A stretch of 64,000 nucleotides of DNA from Ornithinimicrobium pratense (GCF_008843165.1 NZ_CP044427.1:1240001-1304000); one strand, 5' to 3'. Shown: positions 36,862-46,675, counted from the first letter of the stretch. Numbers and translations: made by a program. Notes: a model not told the origin generated them from the sequence alone.

Positions 36862-38394
36862 GTGACCACCACCCTGCCGACGGCCGACGACCTGCGCACC
36901 CGGGCCGAGGCCGCTGCCCGTGCCTGCGGGGTCGACCTCGCCTCCCGTGAAGGTGAGATGGAGGGGCGCTCACCGGTCAATGGCGGGGTGGTCTCCGGGC
37001 TGTCGTGGAACACGGCGGCCGACGTGCGGGAGATGGTGGATGCCGCCCACGAGGCCTACCTGCGGTGGCGGGTCGTGCCGGCCCCGGTGCGCGGAGCACT
37101 GGTGCGTCGGTGGGCCGAGCTGCTCGCCGAGCACAAGGCCGACCTGGCCACCCTGGTGAGCATCGAGGCCGGCAAGGTCACCTCCGAGGCACTCGGCGAG
37201 GTGCAGGAGATGATCGACATCTGCGAGTTCGCGGTCGGGCTGTCCCGTCAGCTCTACGGGCGGACCATGCCCTCAGAGCGCCCCGGCCACCGGCTGATGG
37301 AGACCTGGCAGCCGCTGGGGGTGGTGGGCGTCATCTCCGCCTTCAACTTCCCGGTCGCGGTCTGGTCCTGGAACACCGCCGTCGCCCTGGTCTGCGGCGA
37401 CCCGGTCGTCTGGAAGCCGTCGGAACGCACGCCGCTGTGCGCGCTCGCCGCGGACGCGCTCCTGCAGCGCGCGATCGCTGACACGGGCCATCCCGCCGCG
37501 CTCTCCCAGGTGCTGCTGGGCGCCCACGACGTCGGGCGGGCCCTGGTCGCTGACCCGGGCGTGGCGCTGCTGTCGGCCACCGGCTCGACCGGGATGGGGC
37601 GCGCCGTCGGCCCGCTCGTGGCCGAGCGCTTCGGCCGCAGCCTGCTCGAGCTGGGCGGGAACAACGCCGCGGTCGTGGCCCCCAGCGCCGACCTCGACCT
37701 GGCCACCCGCGGCATCGTCTTCGCCGCCGCCGGCACCGCCGGGCAGCGGTGCACCACCATGCGCCGGGTGATCGCCCACAGCTCGGTCGTGGACGAGGTG
37801 GTCGAGCGGGTGGCCGCGGCCTACCGCGCCTTGCCCGTCGGCGACCCGATGGCGGACGGGACGCTGGTCGGGCCGCTGCTGGACGGGCGCTCCTACGAGG
37901 CCTTCGTCGCTGCGATCGAGGCGGCGACCGCGGCCGGTGGCGAGGTCGTGGCCGGCGGTGAGCGCGAGCTGGTCGAGGAGTCGGGGGACGCGTACTACGT
38001 GCGCCCGGTTGTGATCCGGATGCCCAGGCAGGCACAGGTCATGCACGCCGAGACGTTCGCGCCGATCCTCTACGTCCTGTCCTACGAGGACCTGCACGAG
38101 GCGATCGCGCTGAACAACGCCGTCCCCCAGGGCCTGTCGTCAAGCATCTTCACCCAGGACCAGGCCGAGGCGGAGATCTTCTGCGGCCCGGAGGGTTCGG
38201 ACTGCGGGATCGTCAACGTCAACATCGGCACCTCCGGCGCCGAGATCGGCGGCGCCTTCGGCGGCGAGAAGGAGACCGGCGGTGGCCGTGAGTCCGGCTC
38301 GGACGCCTGGCGCGCCTACATGCGTGGGATCACCACCACGGTGAACTACTCCGGTGAGCTGCCGCTGGCGCAGGGGGTGCGGTTCGAGATCTGA
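36862..38394 (+). CDS. Aldehyde dehydrogenase, L-piperidine-6-carboxylate type
   Basis: 510 residues of the ALDH superfamily. The active Cys is near 297 (GTAGQRCTT) and the general-base Glu near 264 (SLLELGGNNA). The C-terminal EIGGAFGGEKETGGGRESGSDAWRAY block is characteristic of ALDH7-type enzymes that oxidise alpha-aminoadipic semialdehyde / piperidine-6-carboxylate in lysine degradation. Lysine 6-aminotransferase and its Lrp regulator, the usual neighbours, are absent; a glutaryl-CoA dehydrogenase is encoded 20 kb away. GTG at 36862 has AAGGAG 8 nt upstream. Confidence 0.88.
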   Translation: MTTTLPTADDLRTRAEAAARACGVDLASREGEMEGRSPVNGGVVSGLSWNTAADVREMVDAAHEAYLRWRVVPAPVRGALVRRWAELLAEHKADLATLVSIEAGKVTSEALGEVQEMIDICEFAVGLSRQLYGRTMPSERPGHRLMETWQPLGVVGVISAFNFPVAVWSWNTAVALVCGDPVVWKPSERTPLCALAADALLQRAIADTGHPAALSQVLLGAHDVGRALVADPGVALLSATGSTGMGRAVGPLVAERFGRSLLELGGNNAAVVAPSADLDLATRGIVFAAAGTAGQRCTTMRRVIAHSSVVDEVVERVAAAYRALPVGDPMADGTLVGPLLDGRSYEAFVAAIEAATAAGGEVVAGGERELVEESGDAYYVRPVVIRMPRQAQVMHAETFAPILYVLSYEDLHEAIALNNAVPQGLSSSIFTQDQAEAEIFCGPEGSDCGIVNVNIGTSGAEIGGAFGGEKETGGGRESGSDAWRAYMRGITTTVNYSGELPLAQGVRFEI

Positions 38395-38471
38395 GTGGCC
38401 GACTACCCTCGGCGCTTTCGGCCACCGTGCTGACGGCGGCCAGCGCCGGGGGCGCCCTGGTCTGCGTGACG

Positions 38472-38477
38472 TAACCT
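38472..38477 (+). promoter_or_regulatory. -10 box of the MFS transporter gene
   Basis: TAACCT, with a predicted leader of about 45 nt that carries AAGGGGG before the ATG at 38528. Confidence 0.4.
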
Positions 38478-38527
38478 GCGGGCATCCGTCCTGAGGCGGT
38501 GACGGACACAGAGCAAGGGGGATGAGT

Positions 38528-39784
38528 ATGGCGCGCCGCGACACCGCGCGGACGATGCTGGGGGCCAGCGGGCTGACGGTGCTGGGCTCGATCTCCCCCT
38601 TCCTGCTCGGTGCCCAGGCCGTGCTCATGCAGCGCGACCTGGGTTTCGGGCCGGCCCGGCTCGGGGTGGCGGTGAGCGTCTTCTTCGGGGTCGCGGCCCT
38701 GGCCACCATCCTCGGCGTCGGTGCCTTCACACGACTGGGCCGTCGCGTGGGTCTGGTCGTCGCCGGCGGACTCGTCGCCATCGGCGGTCTGCTCGTCGCC
38801 ACGGTCGTCCAAGGCTGGTGGGCGCTCGCGCTCGCGATGGCCGTGCTGGGCCTGGCCAACGCCGCCTGCCAGGGCACCGCGAACGCCGCGGTCGCCACCG
38901 CCCTCCCGCAGCGCCGGCGCGGGCTGGGATTCGGGATCAAGCAGAGCGCGGTGCCGGTCGCCATCATGTTCGGCGGCCTGGCCGTGCCCACCACCACCGT
39001 GCTCCTCGGCTGGCGCAGCACCTTCGTCATCATCGCCGTCGTCGGGCTGGTGGTGGCACTGGTCGGGGCGACCCGGCCGGCGCCCCGGGCAAGCGCCACG
39101 GCACGCCAAGACAACGACCCTCCGCCCGACCGCGCGCCACGCGGTCCGCTGCTGCTTTGCGGCGCCGCGGTGACCTTCGCCAGCGCGGCGGCGAACTTCC
39201 TGGGCGCCTACCTGGCCAGCTGGGCGCACGACGTCGGCCTCACCGTGGAGCAGGCCGGTCTGCTGCTTGCGGTCGGCTCAGCCAGCTCGGTCCTGGTCCG
39301 GATCGCCATCGGACACCGCGCTGACCGTCGCTACGGGGGCAACCTGCCGGTCGTCGCGGGGATGACGCTCGCCGGCGCGGTCTGCCTGGCGCTCCTGGGT
39401 GCCGTGCCGCAGATCTGGGCGGTCCTCATCTTCGGTTTCCTGGCCTTTGCGGTCGGCTGGTCCTGGCCCGGTCTGCTCCTCTACGCGGTGGCGCGGCTGG
39501 GGCGCGACGCCCCTACCCAGGCCTCCTCGGTCGTGCAGGCGGGGGCGTTCCTCGGCGGCGCGCTGGGGCCGGCGCTGCTGGGTCTGGTGGTCTCGCTGCT
39601 CGGCTTCGCGGTCGCCTGGTATGTGGCCTCGGCCAGCTTCGTCCTCTCCGCGGTGCTGGTCGTGGCGGCCCGGCGCGGCTTCCGGCACGACCTGCAGACC
39701 CGGCCACCGGCCCAGCCGTTCGGCTACGGCGGGGGTCAGGAGCAGCCGCGCTACACCACCCGCCCGCCGGACGCGCCGATGTGA
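38528..39784 (+). CDS. MFS transporter
   Basis: 418 residues with about 12 membrane segments in two halves, separated by a charged loop (ASATARQDNDPPPDRAPRG). The basic TRLGRRVGLVVAG loop between helices 2 and 3 is typical of major-facilitator carriers, and QRRRGLGFGIKQSAVPVAI resembles the CynX/nitrate-like groups. Substrate is unknown. The ATG at 38528 is preferred to ATG 38522 because AAGGGGG lies 7 nt upstream of it. It stands between the P6C-type dehydrogenase and the SLOG-DUF429 gene without overlap. Confidence 0.85.
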   Translation: MARRDTARTMLGASGLTVLGSISPFLLGAQAVLMQRDLGFGPARLGVAVSVFFGVAALATILGVGAFTRLGRRVGLVVAGGLVAIGGLLVATVVQGWWALALAMAVLGLANAACQGTANAAVATALPQRRRGLGFGIKQSAVPVAIMFGGLAVPTTTVLLGWRSTFVIIAVVGLVVALVGATRPAPRASATARQDNDPPPDRAPRGPLLLCGAAVTFASAAANFLGAYLASWAHDVGLTVEQAGLLLAVGSASSVLVRIAIGHRADRRYGGNLPVVAGMTLAGAVCLALLGAVPQIWAVLIFGFLAFAVGWSWPGLLLYAVARLGRDAPTQASSVVQAGAFLGGALGPALLGLVVSLLGFAVAWYVASASFVLSAVLVVAARRGFRHDLQTRPPAQPFGYGGGQEQPRYTTRPPDAPM

Positions 39785-39793
39785 GGGCTGCTC

Positions 39794-39799
39794 CATACT
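39794..39799 (+). promoter_or_regulatory. Leaderless -10 box of the SLOG-DUF429 gene
   Basis: CATACT followed by 7 nt and the GTG at 39807. Confidence 0.45.
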
Positions 39800-39806
39800 G
39801 AACAGC

Positions 39807-41126
39807 GTGCGAACCCAGGGGTATGTCGGCGTGGTCGGCCCCGGTGCGGCCGCACCCGAGCAGGTCGAGCAGGCGGTCGAGGTGGGGCGGCTGCTGGCAG
39901 GGCACGGTCTGATCGTGGTCACCGGTGGCCTGGGCGGGGTGATGGCGGGTGCCGCGGCGGGGTGCGCGCAGGCGGGTGGCCTCAGCCTGGGGCTGCTGCC
40001 CGGCACCGATCGCGGCGCTGCCAACCCCCACTTGAGCCTCACTGTGCCGACCGGGATGGGGGAGATGCGCAACGCACTGCTGGTGCGCAGCTGCGATGCC
40101 ATGGTCGCGGTCGGGAGCAGCTGGGGCACGGTGAGCGAGATCGCGCTGGCCGCCCGGACCGGGGTGCCCGTGGTGCTGCTTGACGGGCTGCGCCTGTTTG
40201 ACCAGGTGCCGGGCGCGGGGGATGAGGTGCGCGAGCCCGTCCACGCCACCACTCCCGCCGAGGCGGTGGCAGAGGTCGTGCGCTTGCTCGGGGTGGGCGG
40301 CGCAGACGAGGCACGGAGCTCGCAGGGAGAGGCGGCGGAGAAGGGACGGCCGGGGGCTGGGTCGGGCACGGCTGGCCAGGACGCAGTCGTCCTGGGGGTG
40401 GACCGGCAGGCAGGCAGCTGGGTGGGGGTGGTGCTCCCGGTCACCGGCCGTGGGGACGCGCACCTGGTCAGCGGGGCTGACCTCAGCACCCTGGTGGAGC
40501 GGGCCCGCTCCCAGGCACCGGTGGCTCTGGTGGCGGTGGACATCCCGGTCGGGCTACCGGACACCGGCATCCGTCAGGCCGACGTCCTCGTCCGTCAGCG
40601 GCTGAGCCATCGGGGCAGCTCGGTGTTTCCCACCCCGGTCCGCGAGGCGCTCGCAGCAGACACCTATGCGAAGGCCCGGGAGGTGAGCGTGGCCCGGACG
40701 GGTGGGCGCAGCCTGTCGGCGCAGAGCTACGCCCTGCGGTCCGCGATCCTCGACGTGGACGCCTACGTCCGCGGGACGGACCGGCGTGCGGAGGAGCAGG
40801 AGGCAGACGGCGTGGGGGCAGGGAGTCGTGGACGGCCGGCCGTCGTCGAGGCGCACCCCGAGCTGAGCTTCGCGGTGATGGCAGGCGCGCCGCTGCATAC
40901 CCGCAAGAAGACGCCCGAGGGCATCGGCGAGCGGGTCGGGCTGCTCACCGCGCAGGGCATCCGGCTGCCGCCCGACCTCACGGGGGGACGGCGCGGTGTG
41001 GACGACGTGCTCGACGCCGCCGCGGCGGCCTGGACAGCGGCCCGGGTGGTCGCGGGGAGGGCGGAGCGGATCCCGGCCAAGCCGGAGCGCTTCAGCGACG
41101 GGCTGGACGCCGCCATGTGGGTCTGA
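39807..41126 (+). CDS. SLOG (TIGR00725-like) domain fused to DUF429
   Basis: 439 residues. Residues 1-155 form a Rossmann-like SLOG/TIGR00725 domain (YVGVVGPGAA, VVTGGLGGVMAGAAAG, then GSSWGTVSEIALAARTGVPVV), related to nucleotide-processing LOG proteins and Moco-carrier-like proteins. A low-complexity linker (about 160-190) leads to a DUF429 domain with VLGVDRQAGSWVG, VAVDIPVGLPDTG, VEAHPELSF and DDVLDAAAAAW, where all likely metal-binding acids of an RNase H-like fold are kept. The two domains are normally separate genes. A nucleotide- or nucleic-acid-directed role is an inference from the folds. Transcription is probably leaderless from CATACT. Confidence 0.75.
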   Translation: MRTQGYVGVVGPGAAAPEQVEQAVEVGRLLAGHGLIVVTGGLGGVMAGAAAGCAQAGGLSLGLLPGTDRGAANPHLSLTVPTGMGEMRNALLVRSCDAMVAVGSSWGTVSEIALAARTGVPVVLLDGLRLFDQVPGAGDEVREPVHATTPAEAVAEVVRLLGVGGADEARSSQGEAAEKGRPGAGSGTAGQDAVVLGVDRQAGSWVGVVLPVTGRGDAHLVSGADLSTLVERARSQAPVALVAVDIPVGLPDTGIRQADVLVRQRLSHRGSSVFPTPVREALAADTYAKAREVSVARTGGRSLSAQSYALRSAILDVDAYVRGTDRRAEEQEADGVGAGSRGRPAVVEAHPELSFAVMAGAPLHTRKKTPEGIGERVGLLTAQGIRLPPDLTGGRRGVDDVLDAAAAAWTAARVVAGRAERIPAKPERFSDGLDAAMWV

Positions 41127-41152
41127 CGGCGGTGCCCGTCCGGCCCCCGTGC

Positions 41153-41158
41153 GACGAT
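41153..41158 (+). promoter_or_regulatory. Leaderless -10 box of the alcohol dehydrogenase gene
   Basis: GACGAT followed by 7 nt and the ATG at 41166. Confidence 0.4.
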
Positions 41159-41165
41159 GGAGCGC

Positions 41166-42287
41166 ATGCGAGCTGTGGTGTGGGACGGGCCTGGTCAACC
41201 GCTGAGCGTCGAGGAGATCCCGGCGCCGCAGCCCCTCGCCGGTGAGGTCCTGGTCCGGGTGGCGGCCACGGGCGTCTGCCATACCGATCTGCACGTGTTC
41301 AAGGGCGAGGTGGCCTTCCCCGCCCCGGGAGTCCTGGGGCACGAGATCTCCGGCCACGTCCAGGCGCTGGGGGAGGGGGTCGAAGGCTTCGCGGTGGGTG
41401 ACCGCGTCGTGGGGGCGTTCATCATGCCGTGCGGGCGATGCGACCAGTGCAGGGCCGGCCGTGACGACATGTGCGCGAACTTCTTCGCGGAGAACAGGCT
41501 CAAGGGCAACCTCTTCGACGGCACCTCACGTCTGACCCGGCAGGACGGGTCGCGGCTGTCGATGTACTCGATGGCCGGGCTGGCCGATCTCGCGGTCGTC
41601 CCCGCCACGGCGCTGGCCCACCTCCCGGAGGAGCTGCCCCTCGAAGAGTCGGCGGTCCTGGGCTGCGCCGCGTTCACCGCCTACGGCGCCCTCGCCCGCG
41701 CCCACGAGGAGGTCCGGGGAAGGTCGGTGGCGGTCGTCGCCGTCGGCGGGGTGGGGTCGGCGATCGTCCAGCTGGCCCGTCATTCGGGGGCCGGGCCGAT
41801 CATCGCCGTGGACGTCGACGACGACAAGCTCGCTGCGGTGCAGGCCCTGGGCGCAGACGTGCTCGTCAACTCACGGACCACCGACGCGCGGGAGGCGGTC
41901 CTGACGGCGACCGGGGGTATGGGGGTCGATCTGGTCCTGGAGGTGCTGGGCCGGCCAGAGACCGTCGAGCTCGGCTTCTCCTTGCTGCGGGAGGGTGGCC
42001 AGCTGGTCGTCGTCGGCATCGCCGCCGGGGCTGCCACCGCCGCCATCCCGATCACCCCGATGGTCCGCCGGGGGATGTCGATCACCGGCAGCTTCGGCGC
42101 CCGCACCCGCCGCGACCTCCCCGAGGTGGTCCGGCTCGCTGCGGAGGGTGCCTTCGACGTGCAGCGGGCCGTCACCCGCAGGTTCTCACTCGAGGAGGCG
42201 CCCCAGGCTTACGACCTGCTCGATGCTGGGCAGATCCAGGGCCGGGCCATTGTGGTCATGGACCCCGCAGCGGACGACAGCCGGTAA
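41166..42287 (+). CDS. Zinc-dependent alcohol dehydrogenase
   Basis: 373 residues of the medium-chain dehydrogenase family. Catalytic zinc ligands lie in ATGVCHTDLH and LGHEISG; the structural zinc site CGRCDQCRAGRDDMC is complete. The cofactor site reads VAVVAVGGVGSAIVQLA, followed by VDVDDDKL, where the acidic residue suggests NAD rather than NADP. It oxidises an alcohol to an aldehyde or the reverse; the substrate is unknown. The ATG at 41166 follows GACGAT by 7 nt; the ATG at 41157 lies inside the box and is unlikely. Confidence 0.9.
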   Translation: MRAVVWDGPGQPLSVEEIPAPQPLAGEVLVRVAATGVCHTDLHVFKGEVAFPAPGVLGHEISGHVQALGEGVEGFAVGDRVVGAFIMPCGRCDQCRAGRDDMCANFFAENRLKGNLFDGTSRLTRQDGSRLSMYSMAGLADLAVVPATALAHLPEELPLEESAVLGCAAFTAYGALARAHEEVRGRSVAVVAVGGVGSAIVQLARHSGAGPIIAVDVDDDKLAAVQALGADVLVNSRTTDAREAVLTATGGMGVDLVLEVLGRPETVELGFSLLREGGQLVVVGIAAGAATAAIPITPMVRRGMSITGSFGARTRRDLPEVVRLAAEGAFDVQRAVTRRFSLEEAPQAYDLLDAGQIQGRAIVVMDPAADDSR

Positions 42288-42395
42288 GCAGGGGACGGGC
42301 AGCGTCCGGGTCCGGTCGGTGCCACGCTCATCGGCGTCTTCGAGGGCATGTGTGCAGGCCAGAGGGTTTGTCGGTGCTGTGTGGTGGGGTGAGGT

Positions 42396-43881
42396 ATGGC
42401 GTTGCAGAAGGAGTGCGGACCGCGGCCACGTGCACAGCATGTAGGGGCCGTGAGTGTGCGGCGCAGCGTGATGGACGAGGTGGGTCGTCCGCTCGGGGTG
42501 GACCCGGTGGCGTGGGATGCCGAGCTGGAGGAGATGCTCGGCGCGGTCGCCGAGGAGGCGATGGCGATGCCGTCGCGGCCGGTGAGCGACGAGGACCTGG
42601 CGTACTGGGCCATGGTGGCCGAGATCGAGCTGCAGGGCACCAGCTCCGAGGCGCCGCAGTTGCCTGGGGAGGCGTTGTCGCAGGAGTTGGTGATGGCGGC
42701 GCGAGGACTGGCGCGGGCTGGCCTGACGCAGGATGAGTCGGTGCGGGTGCTGGATGCCGGGGTCGTGGCCGGGATCGAGGCCGTGGGTGGGTTGCGGCTG
42801 CAGGCCGATGTCCGGCTGGTGCTGCTGGCCCTCCAGGCCCACGAGCGGGGTCTGCACACCGAGCAGGGGCTGTCGCTGGTGGACTGGCTGCGGATCCGCT
42901 GCCCCTGGCTGCCGTCCCAGGACGCGACCGCCGTCCACCAGATCATCAAGTGCGCCCTCCTGCCTTCTGGTGGCCCGGTCAAGCACGTCGCCTTCACCGG
43001 TGCAGCGCCGTTACACCGCTGCGCCTTGGTGTCCCGCACGTTGACCCGCATCGCCACGTGCGTGGAGGTCGACCAGCACGAAGGCTATGCCCAGATCCTG
43101 GCCGACGCAGCCGCCGACCCGGACCTGTCCGATGGTGAGCTGGCGCGGGCGTGCGCGGAGCTGATCCGGGCCTTGCTGGATCACCCGCCGGAGGCGGAAA
43201 GGACCGCGCAGGAGCTGCGGTCGGTCACCCACCGCGCGCTGGGGGAGGGGTTGACCCGGTTCACCATCGATGCCCCCGACGCGGCCGCGGCGGTCCTGGA
43301 CGGCATCATCACCTCCCGCCTGGCTGCACCAGTCCCCACCGCCGGTGAGGACGGGACGGACGTGCCCGACCGGCGCAGCAGCACTCAACGCCGCTTCGAT
43401 GCGTTGCTGACGGTGATCAACCGGGGCCTGTCCAACCCCGGCGCGCCACCCTCGACCGCACGGGCAGCAGTGCTGTTGGTCATCCCCTTCGACCCCGACA
43501 CCGGCCGACCTTCGGGTGTGGCCCATACGCCAGGTGGTCTGCTCGTGGGTGAGGCCAGCGCGGGCAAGTTGGCGTGCGGCGGTGAGATCACCCCGGTGTG
43601 GGTGGGGCCGGGCAACGAGCCCCTGGCGCTGGGCACCACATCCCGGTTCGCCACCCCCCGGCCAGTTCAAAGCCCTCGTCGTGCGCGATGGGCACTGCAC
43701 CTTCCCCGGCTGCACCCGCCTGCCGCAGTGGTGCGACACCCACCACCTGCAGTGGTGGTCGCGCGGCGGGCACACCGACATTGACAAGATGGCCTTGCTG
43801 TGCGAGCAGCACCACACCCACGTCCACCTGCACGACATCACTGGCCACGTCACCGGTGGCCACGTCCGCTGGCACCTCTGA
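42396..43881 (+). pseudogene. DUF222-HNH endonuclease-like protein, frameshifted
   Basis: The first 420 codons give a DUF222 domain ending near GTTSRFATP. The reading then continues in another frame as GQFKALVVRDGHCTFPGC, followed by CDTHHLQWWSRGGHTD and LCEQHHTHVH, a complete HNH motif with zinc cysteines. One extra C in the six-C run at 43654-43659 causes the break; removing it restores about 494 residues. These genes (13E12/REP13E12 type) are multicopy in actinobacteria and their role is unclear. The ATG at 42396 has GGTGAGG just upstream; ATG 42471 is a possible later start. Confidence 0.85.
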
Positions 43882-43980
43882 CCACCACGCCCCGTGCCCG
43901 ACCCCCAGCGGCCGGGCCCACAGGCATGTCGTGGAACGGCCGAAGTCACCGGCGCGTCACCCTTCGACGGGAGCGAGCCG

Positions 43981-44036
43981 CAGCACCGAACCTCGCGTGA
44001 CCGAGTCGCAGCACCGAACCTCGCGTGACCGAGCCG
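43981..44036 (+). repeat. 28-bp tandem duplication upstream of an aldehyde dehydrogenase gene
   Basis: Two copies of a 28-bp unit beginning CAGCACCGAACCTCGCGTGA lie at 43981-44008 and 44009-44036 and differ at one base. They occupy the gap between the DUF222-HNH gene and the promoter of the next gene. Confidence 0.8.
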
Positions 44037-44070
44037 CGCGACCACCGACCGCGGCTGTGGCGTTCTGGCA

Positions 44071-44076
44071 TACCCT
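44071..44076 (+). promoter_or_regulatory. -10 box of the second aldehyde dehydrogenase gene
   Basis: TACCCT, giving a leader of about 33 nt with CGGAGG before the ATG at 44115. Confidence 0.5.
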
Positions 44077-44114
44077 CGGTAGGAGGACGGGCACACGACA
44101 CGGAGGACGGACCA

Positions 44115-45635
44115 ATGGCGGACACACCCATGGCGGACACGGTGATCGACTCGGGGATCGACACGGGGGTCGAGACGGTGGTGCAAGACCCGAAGGACTG
44201 GGGGATGCTCATCGGCGGGGAGTGGGTGGAGGCCGCCGCGGGGGAGAGGATCGAGGTCATCACCCCCATCGACCGGAACCAGGTCATCGCCACCGTGCCG
44301 CGAGCCCGCGATGCGGACGCCGACCGCGCCGTCGACGCCGCACGCCGGGCCTTTCCGGCGTGGGCCGAGCTGTCCTTCCCCGAACGGGCACGGACGCTGC
44401 TGAAGGCCGCCGACCTGCTCGAGGAGGCGACGGAGGAGCTGTCTCAGCTGACCGCGGTCGACACCGGCAACGCGATCCGCACCCAGGCCCGGCCCGAGTC
44501 GACCATGCTGATCGGGGCATTCCGCTACTTCGCCGGCCTCGCCGGTGAGGTCAAGGGCGTGACCCTGCCCACCGCGAGCGACCAGCTGCAGTACACCCGC
44601 CGCCAGCCGCTCGGGGTGGTCGCGGCGATCCTGCCGTGGAACTCCCCCCTGATGATCGTCGCCTTCAAGCTGCCAGCCCTCCTCGTCGCGGGCAACACCG
44701 CGGTGGTCAAGGCGGCCGAGGATGCACCGCTGTCGGTGCTGCGCATGGCCGAGCTCATCTCCGAGGTGCTGCCGCCGGGCGTGCTCAATGTGGTGACCGG
44801 GTACGGCGCGGAGATCGGGGAGGCCCTGGTCGTGCACGAGGACGTCGACAAGGTCTCCTTCACCGGGTCCACCGCCGTCGGCGCCGGGGTAGGGGCCAAG
44901 GCCGGTGGCCGGCTCGCGCACTACTCCCTGGAGCTGGGCGGCAAGTCGCCGTGCATCGTCTACCCCGACTCCTGCACGGACGAGGTCGTCGAGCAGGTCC
45001 TGCTGGCGACCCGGTTCGCCCGGCAGTCCCAGTCCTGCACGACCGGATCCCGGCTCTTCCTGCACGAGGCGATCCACGATGAGTTCCTCGACAAGCTGGT
45101 CCAGCGCGTGGCGCAGCTGCGGGTGGGTGACCCGCGGGACGAAGAGTCCGACATCGGCTGCATCATCAACGCCAAGCAGTGGCAGCGGGTGCAGGGCTAC
45201 ATCGAGGACGGCCTGGCCCAGCAGGGAGCCGGGGTGGCATACGACGGGCGGGGTTCGCTCACGGCCGACGACCCGGGCTTCTACCACGCCCCGATGATCC
45301 TGACCGGGGTCGAGAACAACTGGCGGATCGCCCGCGAGGAGATCTTCGGCCCGGTTCTTTCTGTCATCCGCTGGAGCGACGAGGACGAGGTCGTGCGGAT
45401 GGCCAACGACTCCCACTACGGTCTGGCCGCCTTTGTCTTCTGTCAGGACCTGGGCGCAGCATTGCGCACCGCCCACCGCATCGACTCCGGTTGGGTTCAG
45501 GTCAACCAGGGTGGGGGTCAGCAGGTCGGCCAGTCCTACGGCGGGATGAAGCAGTCCGGGGTGGGCCGTGAGTTCTCCCTGGAAGGCATGTTGGAGGGCT
45601 TCACCCAGGTCAAGCAGATCAACGTCCGGCTCTGA
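44115..45635 (+). CDS. Aldehyde dehydrogenase (betaine-aldehyde-type ALDH family)
   Basis: 506 residues. ALDH core with LPWNSPLMIVAFKLPALLVAGN, VSFTGSTAVGAG, the base Glu in SLELGGKSPCIV and the nucleophilic Cys near 308 (SQSCTTGSR), ending QSYGGMKQSGVGREFS. It oxidises an aldehyde with NAD(P). The exact substrate is not evident; the usual GQ-x-C motif is changed to QSQSC. The first 25 residues are an unusual acidic extension (MADTPMADTVIDSGI). Start chosen from GGAGG 8 nt upstream. Its neighbours, an alcohol dehydrogenase and an aldo/keto reductase, may act on related substrates. Confidence 0.88.
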   Translation: MADTPMADTVIDSGIDTGVETVVQDPKDWGMLIGGEWVEAAAGERIEVITPIDRNQVIATVPRARDADADRAVDAARRAFPAWAELSFPERARTLLKAADLLEEATEELSQLTAVDTGNAIRTQARPESTMLIGAFRYFAGLAGEVKGVTLPTASDQLQYTRRQPLGVVAAILPWNSPLMIVAFKLPALLVAGNTAVVKAAEDAPLSVLRMAELISEVLPPGVLNVVTGYGAEIGEALVVHEDVDKVSFTGSTAVGAGVGAKAGGRLAHYSLELGGKSPCIVYPDSCTDEVVEQVLLATRFARQSQSCTTGSRLFLHEAIHDEFLDKLVQRVAQLRVGDPRDEESDIGCIINAKQWQRVQGYIEDGLAQQGAGVAYDGRGSLTADDPGFYHAPMILTGVENNWRIAREEIFGPVLSVIRWSDEDEVVRMANDSHYGLAAFVFCQDLGAALRTAHRIDSGWVQVNQGGGQQVGQSYGGMKQSGVGREFSLEGMLEGFTQVKQINVRL

Positions 45636-45718
45636 GGGGCTCAGGCCGCCAGTCCCCCCCCGGGTGGGGTGACCGAAGCGCAACCGGCCAGGACCGCACC
45701 GAGAGGGCAGCGGACGGT

Positions 45719-46662
45719 TCAGAAGCCCTCGGACGCCTCGTCGAGCTCGGTCAGGTCCTCCGTGGTGAGAGCCAGTGTGGTGCCGGCCAACAGCGGGTCC
45801 AGCTGCTCCGGGCGCGAGGCCGAGGCGATCGGGGCGGTGATGCCGCGGGCCAGCAGCCAGGCGATCACCACTGCGGCTGGTTCGGCGTCGTGTCGCTGCC
45901 CGACCTGCACCAGGGCGTCCACCACCCGCAGGCCGCCCGCCTCGGCATACCGGCGGGCGGCGGAGCCGCGGGCCGCGCCCTCGAAGTCCTCGGGGAGCGG
46001 TACTTGCCGGTGAGGAAGCCCGAGGCCAGCGCCGGGAAGGAGAAGACCGCCAGGCCCAGCTCGGCCACGACGGGAGCGAGGTCCTGCTCATAGGCCGAGC
46101 GGGACACCAGGGTGTAGCGGGGCTGGATCGCGGCCGGCGGCGTCAGGCCCAGTCGGTGCGCCGTGGTGACCCACTCCCGCAGCCGGTCAGCGTTGTAGTT
46201 GGACAACCCGACGGCTCGGATGTGCCCGGCCTCGACCAGCGCGTGGAAGGTCTCCACCTGGTCCTCCACTGGGACCTTCTCGTCGTCGGCGTGCGCGTAG
46301 CACAGGTCGATGACCTCGATGCCGAGCCGCTCGCGCGACTCTTCCACGGCCGTATGGACGGTCTCGCGAGCGAGCCCCATACGGTCCGGCTTCTTGGCGA
46401 CCTTGGTCGCGATCTGCACCTGGTCTCGCAGCCCGCGCTTGGCCAGCCACGCCCCGATGATGCGTTCGGACTCCCCGCCGGTATGCCCCGGCACCCAGGA
46501 TGAGTAGGCGTCGGCGGTGTCCACGAAGCTGCCGCCGCCGTCCACGAACCGGTCGAGCACGGCGAAGGACGCCTCTTCGTCGGCGGTCCACCCGAACGGA
46601 TTGCCGCCCAGGTTGAGCGGCACGAACGGGCGGTCGGTCTTGAGGAACTCGGGCAGGTGCAT
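45719..46662 (-). pseudogene. Aldo/keto reductase, frameshifted
   Basis: The frame from 46662 reads MHLPEFLKTDRPFVPLNLGG and shows the AKR tetrad in DTADAYSSW (Tyr), ATKVAKK (Lys), LCYAHADD (His). After ASGFLTGKYRSP the frame breaks, and the C-terminal part continues as VVDALVQVGQRHDAEPAAVV, followed by PIASASRPEQLD, in another frame. One base is missing in the G run at 45992-45995 (plus strand). Adding one restores about 314 residues. It would reduce carbonyl compounds with NADPH. A TAGCGT box 7 nt before the ATG at 46662 suggests a leaderless transcript, divergent from the GH15 gene. Confidence 0.85.
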
Positions 46663-46669
46663 GCTGCGG

Positions 46670-46675
46670 ACGCTA
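46670..46675 (-). promoter_or_regulatory. Leaderless -10 box of the aldo/keto reductase gene
   Basis: TAGCGT on the minus strand with 7 nt to the ATG at 46662. Confidence 0.55.

Noticed and set aside
42396..43881. Homing endonuclease or phage gene
   Set aside because: The DUF222-HNH layout is a common chromosomal actinobacterial family and no phage or intron features surround it.
43981..44036. CRISPR or attachment-site repeats
   Set aside because: Only two head-to-tail 28-bp copies without spacers, and no integrase or cas gene nearby; a simple tandem duplication explains them.
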